Of a stretch of 64,000 nucleotides of DNA, positions 11,506 to 22,800 are shown piece after piece (the first letter of the stretch is position 1; each line of letters begins with the position of its first letter). This DNA comes from Cyanophora paradoxa. Taxonomy: Eukaryota > Glaucocystophyceae > Cyanophorales > Cyanophoraceae. Where the stretch lies: positions 124,001 to 188,000 of the forward strand of contig QPMI01000395.1 of the NCBI GenBank assembly GCA_004431415.1. The letters run 5' to 3'. The notes below the pieces were generated by a model. The model saw nothing but the letters and a program-made list of their open reading frames with translations. It had not been told where the DNA came from and searched no databases. A program made the position numbers and the translations under genes.

Positions 11506-11675
11506 ATTGCAAGCCTGGCCATGCATGGCGTGGGCACTGGGCACGTCGGCTGTTGGGGCCTGAGCTCAATCTTTAGTAATATAACTTGGGGGATCATGAT
11601 TCATTATTATTGGAGGATTTATCGCATTGAGTCAGTGGAGGCGATTCGAAGCTTAAGCATGCACTGCAGACTGCA

Positions 11676-11925
11676 CGTGGAATTGCCGTGTATTGCTGAG
11701 CGGCCGAATTCGGCAATTTAGAGACACGGCAATTCTCAGGGGGTACTAGTACCGGAATAGCTGTGGCGATAAATTGCCGAATCCAGCGTCTGCTGAGCCT
11801 CTGCAGCAGTCTCTGCTCAGACTTCTGTATGCCGGGCTAGGGAATTACCTACCCCCCCTCTGCGAATTCCGCCTCAGCAATTTACGGCAATTTAAAACAT
11901 CGGCTAAATAAGTATTCCTAGTTTA
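11676..11925 (+). repeat. Repeat family C, copy 1 (GAATTCGGCAATTT element)
   Basis: Contains GGAATTGCCGTG, CCGAATTCGGCAATTT, GGCGATAAATTGCCGAATCCAGC and TTTACGGCAATTTAAAAC. The reverse complement of 17165-17372 shows the same ordered words, so the second copy is in opposite orientation. Dyads built on AATTGCCG suggest a short inverted-repeat transposable element. Confidence 0.65.
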
Positions 11926-12141
11926 ATTTCCTGCAGTCGAGTCGTCGCGGCCGCCAGGCGGCCGGCGCCGGGCCGCCGCGCGGCCGATCGCGAGTCGCGA
12001 TCGCGACTCGCGACGTCGACGTCGACGTCGATGTCGACGCCGCGGATCCGGACGCGGACTGACGTCCGACGGTCCAGTCGTCGTGCAGCGACGTCCACAT
12101 GTACATGCGTACATGTACTGTGATGCATATGTACAAGCTAC

Positions 12142-12326
12142 TGTGTAACAGAATATTAGTTCGCGCGTATTATTAGTTCGGTACCAAATTAGTGCGTTTT
12201 CTGCCGTGAAAACGCACTAATTTGAGACCGTAGGAGTATAGCGTTTACGCCCTCCGCCTCATTCGCTCAATTTCGCTGACGCGCTAAATACTAATAATAA
12301 CGTGCGAATTAATATTGTGTTACACG
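12142..12326. mobile_element. MITE family D with about 37-bp inverted termini
   Basis: The left end TGTGTAACAGAATATTAGTT continues into TCGCGCGTATTATTAGT. The right end, reverse-complemented, reads TGTAACACAATATTAATT then CGCACGTTATTATTAGT. The interior has another dyad around GTGCGTTTTCTGCCGTGAAAAC. No ORF. Length about 185 bp. Confidence 0.75.
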
Positions 12327-12329
12327 GAC

Positions 12330-13131
12330 GGTAACACGGTATACGTATAGGCGGGCGTTTCGAATTCGCCCCGGCGGAATTCGAAGCCTCGCGAGTCGCG
12401 ATCCGGTAATCGGAGCCTCGCGGGCCCGGGCCGACCCGGCCGAGTCAGAAGACTCCGAGTCTAGCGGCTCTAGCGGCGAGTCTAGCCCCTAGCTATCATA
12501 GTATAGGCCTAGAAGATCTGTCCGGTCGACGGTCGTCGGACTCCGATGATAGTACGGTACCAAAGTTTAATTTTCAAGTTTGAGGCCCGACTATATAGCT
12601 ACTAAAGTTTTATCGTATACTAAACTTGAGGTGCTGGGGGGGTACGTATTGCAGTCACAGTTGCAGCGCGCGGGTCGTCCTATTATGACCGGACTCCTAT
12701 GGCTACCAAACCGACTATGCAACTGGCGCAAACCCCGCGGGATAACTAATTATTTTGGGGTCTTAAATATTACCCGAATTACAGTAACTAAGCAGGCCCG
12801 CGGGCCGGCGGCCGCGGGCTTGGCCATGTCCCACAGTCCCAGTACTAGTGGGCCAGCTAGTAGTGGCTTCCAGACTAAGTTCCAGACTTCCAGTGGCTTG
12901 CCCGGGCGGCCGCACTGCGCCGTGCGGCACTGTCGATGTCACAGTGTTAACGTTGCACATGCAGTGTCATGCACTCGGCGCAGTGCGCTGCTGTATACGT
13001 ACATGTGCGCATGCACATCGCCTTCAGGTTTAATTTGCAATAGTAGCTCGTGGTTCGGCACTAAGATAGCTGATCGAAACAGCAGGCGAGCATCCGCAGA
13101 GCAGGATCCCCGGATTAGCGGATCTATATCG
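12330..13131. other. Spacer upstream of the 13.1 kb gene
   Basis: No clear exon. An open frame running from 12580 into the next gene lacks a family signature before Met at 13132, so I treat the upstream part as non-coding or 5' leader. Confidence 0.4.
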
Positions 13132-14463
13132 ATGCGCATAGCCGATCTTATCAACATTGAGCCGGCCCAGGCTGTGGCCGCCCAGCCGCCGCCCGTCGAG
13201 CTCGCTCTCCCGGCGCGGCGCGCTGACGAAGCGTCCGATGTTGACGAGGAGCGCTGCCCCTTTGTCCTCGTCCACGCCGGCAAGGGCCGCCCCGCCCCCC
13301 ACTCGAGGTCCGCGCGCTCCTACGACAGCGACGACAGCCACGGATCGCCGGTTCGTGCGCGTACGGCCTGCAACAGTGCAGCGTTGACTTCCCGTATTTA
13401 ATTTAACACTCGCGCGCAGAGGTACGAGGCCGTCGGGGAGCAGCCCGGGGGCGGCTACCTGCTTGTCAGCGTCCGGTTCGCCCCCGCGCGCGCAGCCTGC
13501 CGGTGACCCGTCTGACCCCCCGGCCTCCCTCGAATGCGCGTGCAGGCGTTACAGGCTGCAAACGAGGCTCGGCGGCGGCCTGGGCGCCAGCGGGGCGGGG
13601 CACTGGCACGGCCGCGTCCTGAGGGTCCGCCTCGTCTTTCATGGTCCGCTTTTGCCCGCCCCTCCGCCCTTTAATAAGTGCCTTCAGCAGTAAATTTATT
13701 CTTGCTCTGACGGTGAGCCCCGGAGCAGACAACGGGCAAGCTGTGCCGGCGCTGGACAACAGCGCGGGCCCGCTCCTCGCGTTCCCGACGGAGGCGGGGC
13801 CCTACGGCCTGCCCGTGAGCTCCGTCTCCCTCCGCATGGACGCCAGCGGCGCCTCCTCCGCCTCCTTCGGGATCGGAGCCAGCACGCACAGGCACGGAGG
13901 GCGCCTTTTCCGCCTCACATTCGAAGACGATTCCGGTCAGGCAATCGCTTCCTTCGGCCCCATCCGCACTGTCGCGCACCTGCCCCGCGCCCCGCGCCGT
14001 CCACGGTGCTTGCTTCGAGTTCCCTCCTTGAAATTTGTCTGCCGTCGCTTATCGGCCCCGCAGCTCCTCCGCCGGCGCCGTTCTCTCTGTAGCCACGGAG
14101 GAAAATGGAGAAGCGGCCGTGGCCATCAAACGGGCGCGGGCGGAGGCGGCGGCGCGGCGACCGCGGGCGGGCAAGTCCGGGAGGCGCTCGGCGCTGGCGC
14201 TGCCGGCGTCGCCGTCGGCGTCGGAGCCCGGGAGCGCGGACGGGGACGACGCGGCGTCGACCGCCTCGGCCTCCTCCGACGGCGCCCGCAGCGCCTCCTG
14301 CTCCCTCTTCGACCTCGCCGCCATCGCCTGCGCCTCCGCCCCCGCCGACCCCCGCCCCGCCAAGCGCCCCCGCCCCGCCCCGGAGCCCGCCCCCCTCCAG
14401 CTGGCCATGGATCGCCTTCCCTTCCCCTCCTGGCCCTCTTTCCCCGTGTACACGGTCTCGTAG
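13132..14463 (+). CDS. Unrecognised spliced gene, possible nuclear/regulatory protein
   Basis: Start chosen at ATG 13132 (MRIADLINIEPAQAVAAQ). Frame continuity and GT-AG sites suggest exons 13132 to about 13345 (an acidic and Ser-rich segment), 13421 to about 13520 (RYEAVGEQPGGGYLLVSVRF), 13551 to about 13640 (RYRLQTRLGGGLGASG, then GRVLRVRLVFH), about 13700-13976 (SSVSLRMDASGASSASF, then HGGRLFRLTFEDDSG and ASFGPIRTV) and about 14095-14463. The middle looks like an all-beta domain. The last exon is basic then Ser/Ala-rich (IKRARAEAAARRPRAGKSG; LFDLAAIACAS; PAKRPRP), suggesting nuclear localisation. The beta domain vaguely recalls immunoglobulin-like DNA-binding or calmodulin-binding regulators, but I do not recognise a family. 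Stop TAG at 14461-14463. Confidence 0.55.
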
Positions 14464-15353
14464 AGGCCCAGGCCTCGGCTGCGTTCCTTTCGTGATAGGA
14501 CCATCAGGTCGTCGATCGAATTGCAGGGTGGCGTAGGGTAGTTCATGTTTTCGCCCACGGTTAGGCCGTTTCTTCGGATATCGATATCGGGACTAACTAT
14601 TAATATTCGTACATGTGCGCGCCGCATATATATCTATTTCATTTGCTTTTGTGTATATCAGAATTAGATTATCACTAGTCAAGACTCAAGAATGACAGTG
14701 CGGAGCAGGCCTAGAATGAGTCGTATATATTTTTATGACCAGTGCAATTTTAAACTGTGCAAAATATGTCATTATGTACATCTGCAGCTCGCTAATGATC
14801 GGATCAAGCTAATTATAAGTATACTGTTGACTATCAATATCCTCTCAGAGTCTCTTCATGAGACTTAGTAGTAACGTACTACTTTCTTTGCACTGCGGCA
14901 TGTTGGTATATCGCACAAAGTCGGTGTAGAGCGCTATAGACTGGTCCGACGGTCCGTAGTGCAAGTAGAGTGAACTTCAATCGAAATGCGCAACCCGAAC
15001 GTTGACCTCAGGGGCCTGGAGCTGATTATAACATCAACCGAATCGCGAAATCTCAAGTTTGATTGATTTGAAAAATTTATAAATAGTTACAGCGACATTC
15101 TGCAATTGCAAATTGATAAGAACTGATCATGGTTGATAAGCATTGCGATCGGGGCCTGCGGAACCGGGAGCCTGCGCTACCTGGCACGAGCTCGAGTTTA
15201 ATATAACGTTGGAGGCTTGCGTCGGCACGAGCTCGAGGTGGAGGGCGATCGCGAGTCGAGGGGGTTGGTGCGTTGAGTCCCAGGGACTGCATGCATACGT
15301 ACACGATGCGCATGCGCTCGCTAGCGCTACATATCGATATCGTCGACGGGGAT

Positions 15354-15355
<2 letters not shown>
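14464..15355. other. Spacer, no gene recognised
   Basis: AT-richer intergenic sequence with no coding signal on either strand. Several CATATGCAT/TGCATGCA palindromes lie near its 3' end. Confidence 0.5.

Positions 15356-15384
<29 letters not shown>
15356..15384. repeat. Poly-G tract (29 G)
   Basis: An uninterrupted run of 29 guanines preceded by GGGGATCC. It could form a G-quadruplex, and its assembly length should be treated with caution. Confidence 0.95.
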
Positions 15385-16149
15385 CTGGTCGGAGGTGACC
15401 ATGCATATGCATCATGGCATGTCACTGGCATGTTACAAATCAATCAAATGGCCGAAGCGAAGAGTATACGTAGAGGAGGTCGAAGTCCAGGGCTTCGAGA
15501 ATTCGAGCTCGCTAACTATGATCATGAGCTCGCCTGGCCCAGTGGGAAAGGGTCACCGGGTGGCCGGCGTGCTACGTTTACGGTATATATATACGTAGTG
15601 GGGCGCGCAGCGCCCCGCGGCCGGCCCGGGGCCCGCACCGCCGGCCGCGGCCACGGGCCACGTGCCACGGTGGATATGGGCCCGTGGACGACGTCGTTAC
15701 AGTTGGGGTTGCAAGTTGTAGTGGATGATGATTATAAAATTATATTCGATGACGATACTTCGCGCTTCTTTGCGCTTCGAATTCTTCGCGTACTTGTACA
15801 TGCGCGCCGCGCCGGCGGCGTGGGGACTCGGGAGGCGTAAACACAGGCAGCTGCAGGTGAAGGTGTCACTGTAGCTATATATCAATATTGGCGCAGGCCT
15901 AGGCACAGCGGGCTCGATCGCGAGCTCACCTGCGGCTGCGCACCCGCCTCGCATATGCCGCGCGCAGTGCATGCCGCAGTGCGCAGGCCTAGGCCTAGCT
16001 ATATATAGGGCGATCTTCTTCTCAGAGTCTCAGAGTCTCTGAGTCTCACGCGCGCGAGCTCAGCTCCGCCTTTCGAGATTCGCCGATCGCGAGACTCGAA
16101 AGCCCCCACAATTGCAGCCTTGAGCTTGAATTTGAGTTAACGTTCCTCC
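15385..16149. other. Spacer, no gene recognised
   Basis: Mixture of GC palindromes (CCGCGGCCGGCCCGGGGCCC near 15615) and AT stretches. It includes a CTCAGAGTCTCAGAGTCTCTGAGTCTC simple repeat near 16022. No supported ORF. Confidence 0.5.
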
Positions 16150-17018
16150 GATCCGCGCGCGCCGCGGCGCGCGTACGCGAAACTGTTTATTTAAATTTGC
16201 TCGGGGTTCAACGGTTAGCTGGGCGCGGCGGGAGAGGCTATAGCTAGGCTCGAGCTCATATACGGCTCTAGATCTCGAGCGCTAGCTAGCGCAGCTCCCC
16301 GATCGCGAGCCTGAAGAGTCCGAGCCTCGGCCGCGGATCATCCGATGATCGGATCCGGACTGCCGCGGGCCGGACCGGATCCCGGAGGAGCCGGTCGGCG
16401 ATCGGCCGCGGCCGGGGCGCCGCCGGGCCGCGGCGCCGATCATCGATATCCGACATTTACAGCGCTAGCAGCTCGCGAGCTGCAGCTGTGGCAGCCGCGC
16501 GCGGAATTGCAGTACACGCGCGCGCGCGCGCGCACGAGGTGAGCAGACCGTACAGGGGGGTTCAGGTCGCAGTCAGACTCGCAGACTCGCAGGCTCGCAG
16601 CTCGTCTGGGTACAGACTGTACAGTGGAGGATGGGGGGCCCAATCGTGTAGGGGTAACGAGTCGAGACTTTTTTCACGGCATGAAGTTCCGATCGCGACC
16701 ATGCATGATATATGCATGACCACATGCATGCAAATTGCAAAGGAACTTCCGAAGTTCAAGGCTTCGAATTCGACGTCGACCGTCGAGTCGGCGTCGACTC
16801 GCGGCGTCGAGTACTACTAGGCTAGTAGGCTAGTCGGCCGCGTCGACGTCCGGCGTCGACTCTCTTCCAAGTTCGATCGCGAACACTCCTGTGTGTGCAC
16901 AGTCTGAGTGCACTGTGCACGTGCTGTGCCAGTACTGTGTTTTCTAGCAGCAGCTGCAGCAGCAGGCAGTGCCAGGCACGCGCGCGCGAACAGCAGCAGC
17001 TTGCCCGATCAGCTGCAG
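16150..17018 (+). repeat. Long direct duplication, copy 1
   Basis: 869 bp matching 18414-19289 almost base for base, from GATCCGCGCGCGCCGCGG to CCCGATCAGCTGCAG. Differences seen are one G in the GGCCGGGGCGCC run and an 8-bp GACTCGAC insertion in copy 2. Small antisense ORFs of 65-110 codons occur identically in both copies but show no protein family signature. The copies are 2264 bp apart, start to start. They could be LTRs of an element or a recent segmental duplication. Confidence 0.95.
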
Positions 17019-17164
17019 GCTTGAAATGAATGTAGGGTTCAACCGTTCAAGTTGCATCATGATCAGCTGTACGCGTGTTTTAGCCGACTGACCAATGACA
17101 CGACAGAAAATATTCACTTCGATTCACTATAGCAGTAGTATAGCTACGTACGGATACCGCTACA

Positions 17165-17372
17165 CTGTAGGACGGCTTTTTTAGCCGTAGTTTTAAATTG
17201 CCGTAAATGGCCGAGACGCTGAATTCGGCAATTGTAAGCATCGGCAATGTTGCTGGGGGTAGTAGGGGTATTTTTAGGCCGCAATAGAGCTTCGGAGCGA
17301 AAGCCTGCATTCGGCAATTTATCGCCACGGCAATTCCGGTTTTGGGCGAATTCGGCAATTTTACTCTACGGT
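17165..17372 (-). repeat. Repeat family C, copy 2
   Basis: In reverse complement it shows the ordered words of 11676-11925: AATTGCCGAATTCG, GGAATTGCCGTGGCGATAAA, AATTGCCGAATGCAG and TTTACGGCAATTTAAAAC. A related AACGCAGTAATTTG sequence follows at 17396-17490. Confidence 0.65.
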
Positions 17373-17683
17373 TTTCGAGGCCGATCATCGGATGGAACGC
17401 AGTAATTTGGTAGCGCAGACTGCAGCTGCGCAGTAAAGCGCCTACCGGCGCAGAAAATTTGGAACGCAGTAATTTGTGGCGCAGTAAATAAGTATTACAC
17501 GCCGAACAAAATACACGGTAAAAAAATACATGGTAGTTATACGCGCGGCGCGCGGCGGCCCCTTCGAATTTTTCGAATGATCGACGGAGCCAATCGCACG
17601 ACGTCAGACGTCCGAGCTCCGACGCTCGAGACTCGAGAGTCGGACCGCGCCTCCGACTCTCCGACGTCGATCGCGACTAGGGG

Positions 17684-18402
17684 TGCGGCTTGACCGCCAG
17701 AAAGTCGGCTCAAGTCAAGCCAAGCCCGGAGCGCTCGCGGCTAAGCCAAGCCAAGCCGGCCGGCCGGCCCGGACAAGCGCTTGGCCACTTGGCCGGGTCA
17801 AGCGCTTGGCCCGGCTTGAGGCAAGCCGAAGGGGGGGTACCCTTTCACAGGCCCTTAGCGCCGCAGCGATTAGCGTGTTCGAATTCAGCAGCTTCAGCTT
17901 CGAATTCGAAAGGAACACGCACATCTAATCGAGCTGAAGAGGGTCAGCCTCGCTGGAACCGCTAATGGCATCTGCCTTAAGCTTGCGCTTGCCAGAACCG
18001 GTAGAGAGCATACCTGCCTTGTCGAAAATCGGAATGCCAGCTCTAGCCACGTGCACGACTAGTACTCGTAAAGAAACCGTTAACGTTGAACATGATTGAT
18101 CATCGGATGAAACAGAGTCGTCGACGTCGGCAAGGCTAGATCTAGATCTGTTCTCGCTGACACAGAGGCCGCCGTTGAAACGAGATGTTAACGTTGCCGT
18201 CGGCCCCCTTGCCGAGCAGCGTCTGCACGCTCTTGCTCTTGGCCATGGGCGGCATGCCGGCGATGATGCGAACGCAGGCGCCGCCCCCCCCCCCCCCCCC
18301 CCCGCCGGGCTTGAGCCGGCTTGAGCCGGCCAAAAGCCGGGCAAGCGCTTGCCGCCCCAGCCCGGCTTGAGCTTTGGCTCAAGCGCTTGACGGCAAGCCG
18401 CA
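17684..18402. mobile_element. Fold-back element between the duplicated segments
   Basis: The left end TGCGGCTTGACCG and right end CGGCAAGCCGCA are inverted. Both sides carry arrays of CAAGCGCTTGGCC/CCGGCTTGAG words forming long imperfect inverted repeats. Inside is a minus-strand fragment (about 18240-18180) reading AKSKSVQTLLGKGADGNVN beside a 20-C tract, which looks like captured coding sequence. It occupies most of the unique DNA between the two duplication copies. Confidence 0.6.
18142..18333 (-). pseudogene. Captured coding-like fragment inside the fold-back element
   Basis: A minus-strand frame reads CVRIIAGMPPMAKSKSVQTL then LGKGADGNVNISFQRR. The mixed residue composition differs from the GC-driven Pro/Arg/Ala shadows nearby. 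It begins at the poly-C tract (18284-18303) and ends within 200 bp. No family recognised; possibly an exon fragment carried by the element. Confidence 0.25.
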
Positions 18403-18413
18403 GGCCTAATCGC

Positions 18414-19289
18414 GATCCGCGCGCGCCGCGGCGCGCGTACGCGAAACTGTTTATTTAAATTTGCTCGGGGTTCAACGGTTAGCTGGGCGCGGCGGGAGAG
18501 GCTATAGCTAGGCTCGAGCTCATATACGGCTCTAGATCTCGAGCGCTAGCTAGCGCAGCTCCCCGATCGCGAGCCTGAAGAGTCCGAGCCTCGGCCGCGG
18601 ATCATCCGATGATCGGATCCGGACTGCCGCGGGCCGGACCGGATCCCGGAGGAGCCGGTCGGCGATCGGCCGCGGCCGGGCGCCGCCGGGCCGCGGCGCC
18701 GATCATCGATATCCGACATTTACAGCGCTAGCAGCTCGCGAGCTGCAGCTGTGGCAGCCGCGCGCGGAATTGCAGTACACGCGCGCGCGCGCGCGCACGA
18801 GGTGAGCAGACCGTACAGGGGGGTTCAGGTCGCAGTCAGACTCGCAGACTCGCAGGCTCGCAGCTCGTCTGGGTACAGACTGTACAGTGGAGGATGGGGG
18901 GCCCAATCGTGTAGGGGTAACGAGTCGAGACTTTTTTCACGGCATGAAGTTCCGATCGCGACCATGCATGATATATGCATGACCACATGCATGCAAATTG
19001 CAAAGGAACTTCCGAAGTTCAAGGCTTCGAATTCGACGTCGACCGTCGAGTCGGCGTCGACTCGCGGCGTCGAGTACTACTAGGCTAGTAGGCTAGTCGG
19101 CCGCGTCGACGACTCGACGTCCGGCGTCGACTCTCTTCCAAGTTCGATCGCGAACACTCCTGTGTGTGCACAGTCTGAGTGCACTGTGCACGTGCTGTGC
19201 CAGTACTGTGTTTTCTAGCAGCAGCTGCAGCAGCAGGCAGTGCCAGGCACGCGCGCGCGAACAGCAGCAGCTTGCCCGATCAGCTGCAG
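18414..19289 (+). repeat. Long direct duplication, copy 2
   Basis: 876 bp, near-identical partner of 16150-17018. It differs by an 8-bp insertion near 19111 and a one-base G-run change. The near identity implies recent origin or gene conversion. Confidence 0.95.
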
Positions 19290-19311
19290 CCAGCGCGCGC
19301 GCGGGCGCGCA

Positions 19312-19552
19312 CACAGCTCGTTTTTTTTCCTAATCGACCCAACACGGCCCGGATATGGGCAAGGGTAGCCGGCGATCGCGATAACTTTTCACCCGCCGCA
19401 GAACGGCTAGTCTCCTCGCAACAGCTTGTAGCCGGCATGCTACCGGGTAGATTGCACTAGCTAAAGCCGGGGAATTCCGAAAACCCGAGGGGAATTTAAC
19501 GAAACCGGATATTCGGCCGTGTCGGGTCGACCGGTAAAAAAAACGAGCTGTG
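19312..19552. mobile_element. MITE family E with about 40-bp inverted termini
   Basis: The left end reads CACAGCTCGTTTTTTTTCC, then TCGACCCAACACGGCC. The right end reverse-complements to CACAGCTCGTTTTTTTTACC, then TCGACCCGACACGGCC. The interior is about 160 bp without an ORF. It sits directly upstream of the histidine-kinase gene and could contribute to its promoter region. Confidence 0.75.
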
Positions 19553-19874
19553 CACGAGAAACGAATTTCGAGGTCCCGGCGGGCCGGCGGCGGCGGGTCC
19601 GATTCAACAGCCTGGCAGCATCAGCGAGATCATAGGGGGATCGATCGCTGCGATCGTGATATCACGCTTTCCTGGCCAAGTGCAGAGAGCCAGCGAGCGT
19701 GCATCGTGCCCCCGGCCCCCGGCCGTAGAGTGCCGAGTGCGCACCGCGGTGCCAGACGCGGCGCACGCGTGGAATCGGAGCGCGCGTAGACCACATCCAC
19801 ACGGAGCGGATTGCGGCCTGCAGTCCGCGTAGCTGCTGCGCAAGACGGAGGGGAGCGGCGACCAGTGCAATGCC

Positions 19875-22800
19875 ATGGCGCCCGAGCGACCATTGCAATT
19901 GCAAACGTCCTTCACGCACGGGAGGGAGCTCGGGAGCGGCTCCGCGTTCGGGAAGTCTCTGCCGGTCAGCGCCGACGCATCAATGCTGCGCGAGTTGCGC
20001 AGGTGAGCACTGCGCCCATTAGCACGCAGCTATGCCATAGCCAGCACCGCTGAGTCGGCGCTGACCCATTTCCCCAGGGCGCTAGCGGTGCCGGAGACCT
20101 TTATCAGGCGAGCGGTTCAGATCTTGGCAGAAGCGATCGGAGCGGCGGCCGCTGAGGTCTGGGATCGTCCCCGGCCTTGCGATGTCGACGGGGCATCCAG
20201 CTCCCCGCTTGTCTTGGCGGCCGCTTGGCCCCGCGTGGCGGGGACTGCGCGCCCGCCATCCATTCCGCCGAGCGAGGGAGCTCCCGTTTCCGTGGACGGC
20301 TGCGGCGGCGAGGGCGGCGCGTTTGGGCTCTGCGTGCCGGCGGCCGTGCGCCCCGGCGCAGAGCCGAGCGGGGTGCTCCTCTTGCGTTTCAAGACGGCCG
20401 CGGATCGCGACGGGGCCGCCCTGGAGCGCTCCGCCCTCCTGAGCGAGGCTTCTGAGAGCCTCGCAGCCGGCTTGGAAGGTGCCGCCTCCCGACGCGGACC
20501 GCGGCCGGCCGCGGCCGCAGAGATTTGATCTCCGCTGACCCCGGTCCCGGGCCGGCCGGCAGTCGCCCGCCGCCTCTCCGCATCGTCGCCGCTCGAGGGC
20601 ATCGCCGCCGCGTTCACGGGCGGGGGCCCCCGCCCCGACGACTCCGCTTTCGAGCGCGCGGCCGAGTCCGTCCGCGCCGCGCTCGGGGCCCGCCGGTGCG
20701 CATGCACCCGCGCCCCGCCCGGCTGCGTCCCCGCGTCGGTCTCACGCTTTCCCAGGTGCTACGTGCTGCAGGGGTTCGCCCCCGGTCTGGACCTGCGCGG
20801 CTCCGCCCCCGCCGGCCTCCCCGCCCCGTTCCTCTGCCCCGAGGCACGTCCCTCTGTGCCCCGAGGCGGCCGCCGGCTCTGCCGCTGACTCAGACGCTGC
20901 TGCGGGCAGGCCTCCAGCGACTTGGCGGCCGGCCGGCGCCGCACGGCGGACTGCGGGCTCGTCTGCGAGCCCGTGCCTTTCCGCGGCGCCTCGATCGGTG
21001 CGCGCGCAGCCGCCCCGCCCGCCGCCCTCCGCCCGCGGCCGTCGCAGAACGCGCCCGCCGCGCAGGGGCGCTCTGCGTGCTGCCGGCGGCGGGCCGGGCG
21101 TGGTCACCCTCGGACGCCGCCCTGCTCGCCCGCTGCGCCTTCGCGCTGGCGTGCCCCCTCGCGGAGGCGCCCCGCGGCCCCCACGCCAGCTCATCCTCCT
21201 CACCCACCCCGCCCTGCACCCCAAAGACGCCCGCGAGCCCCGTCCGCCGCCCAGCCTCGGCCCGCCCGGCCGGCCCTCCTCCTCCGCTGACTGTGCGCGT
21301 TCGCGGCAGGGCGCCGGCGCCGGCGCCGGAGCCTCCTGGGGGGACGCGCCGGACCTGTACGGCTCGTGGTGCGCGTGCCCCGCCCGCCCGAGCGCCGCGC
21401 CCCATCGCGAGCGCCCGCGCAGCGCCCGGCTGGCGGCCGCCGCCCTGCGCGCCGAGTGGACCGCCGTCCTCCGCGCGGGACAGCCCGAGCCGCTCGGCGA
21501 GTACTCCGCCGCCGCCGCCGGGCCGCGCCCGCCTGCCCTCCCCTGCCGGCTCGTCCTCGGAGAGCCGGCGTGCTTCGAGGAGGGCGGGCGGCACTGGGCG
21601 GCGGCCCCCGCCGGCGCGGGCCATCTGCTCGTCGCCTCGCGCCGCGGGACGGCCCCGCCTCGGCCCCGCCCCCCGGCTTCGGCCCGGACGAGCTGGGCGC
21701 TCTGGAGGCGGCCGGCCGGCTGCTCGCGGGGGCGGCGGAGGCGGCGCAGGCGGCCGAGCAGCTTGAGGCTGCGCGGAGGCGGCTCCAGCGCCTCGAGCGG
21801 GCCGACCAGCTCATGGCCGGTGCGTCCACGACCTCTAGGATCGTGTGACTTTAACTAAGGCAATAAAAGGCAAGATCCTAAGACGCTGCTCTAGGAGAGA
21901 AGCCGTCCTGTTAGCTAGCTCACGGCCGACCCCCGGCCCGCGCTTCGCGTCGCGGCCTACGCTACGCTACGCTTCACCCCATCACCTCACACCTCCGCTC
22001 GCTCGCTCGCTCGCTCGCTCTCAGGGATCACGCGGACGCTGAACACGGTGCTGGAGGTGGCCGACCTCCCCGCCTCCCTCCGCATCGTCGCCAACGGTGC
22101 GCCCCACGCGCCCCCACGCAGAGCCCGCTTGTCGGGAGCGCCAGCACCCCTCCTTATAGCGTCCGAGGGGCGCCCGCCCGCCATCTTAGGGCGCCCCGCC
22201 CGCCCCCCCGCCCCCCCGCCCCCCCGCCCCTCTCCCGAGTCTGCTTGCCTTGGCTCTACGGGGGTTTCAGCAACGCTCCTTTTAGAGTCCTGCGGGCGCC
22301 CTGCCATCTTCCTCCCCCTCCCCCTTCCTCTCACACCGGCGCGGGCGCCCGCCCGCAGCCTTCGGGGCCGAGCGCGTCTTCCTCTACAACCTCTCTACCC
22401 CCGAGGACCTCACCAGGCGGGCCGCCCCCCCTCCCCTCCCCCCCTCTCCTGCCCGACGCGGCCCGCCCTCGCAGCGCGCGGTCGACGCCGGTGGCCGAGC
22501 ACCTCGCCTCGGGGGACGTCCCCTCCTTCACCAACGTGCGCGCCCCCGGGGCCGCGCCTGGCTGGGCGGCGCGGGGCGGCGCGGCCGCGGCGGGGCAGAA
22601 GCTTAGGCATGGGGAGAGGGAGCCCGGCGGCCGACCGCCCTTCGTTCGCAGATCGCGATCACGGCGGAGGACACGGCCTTCATGCTCCGCACCATGCAGC
22701 TCGGGCCCGGTCCGCCCGCCCCCGCCCCGCGAGCCCCCGCCCCCCGCGGGCTCGAGCCCCGCGAGGAGCTCGAACCCCGCCCCTGTACCCCTCTAACCCG

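Noticed and set aside
16440-17012. ORFs of 65-110 codons present identically in both duplicated segments
   Set aside because: Their identity follows from the recent duplication, not from selection; the sequences are palindrome-derived and lack any family signature.
20117-20707. Long minus-strand ORF opposite the first GAF exons
   Set aside because: It is the antisense image of GC-rich coding sequence; only the plus frame gives motifs and splice-consistent joins.
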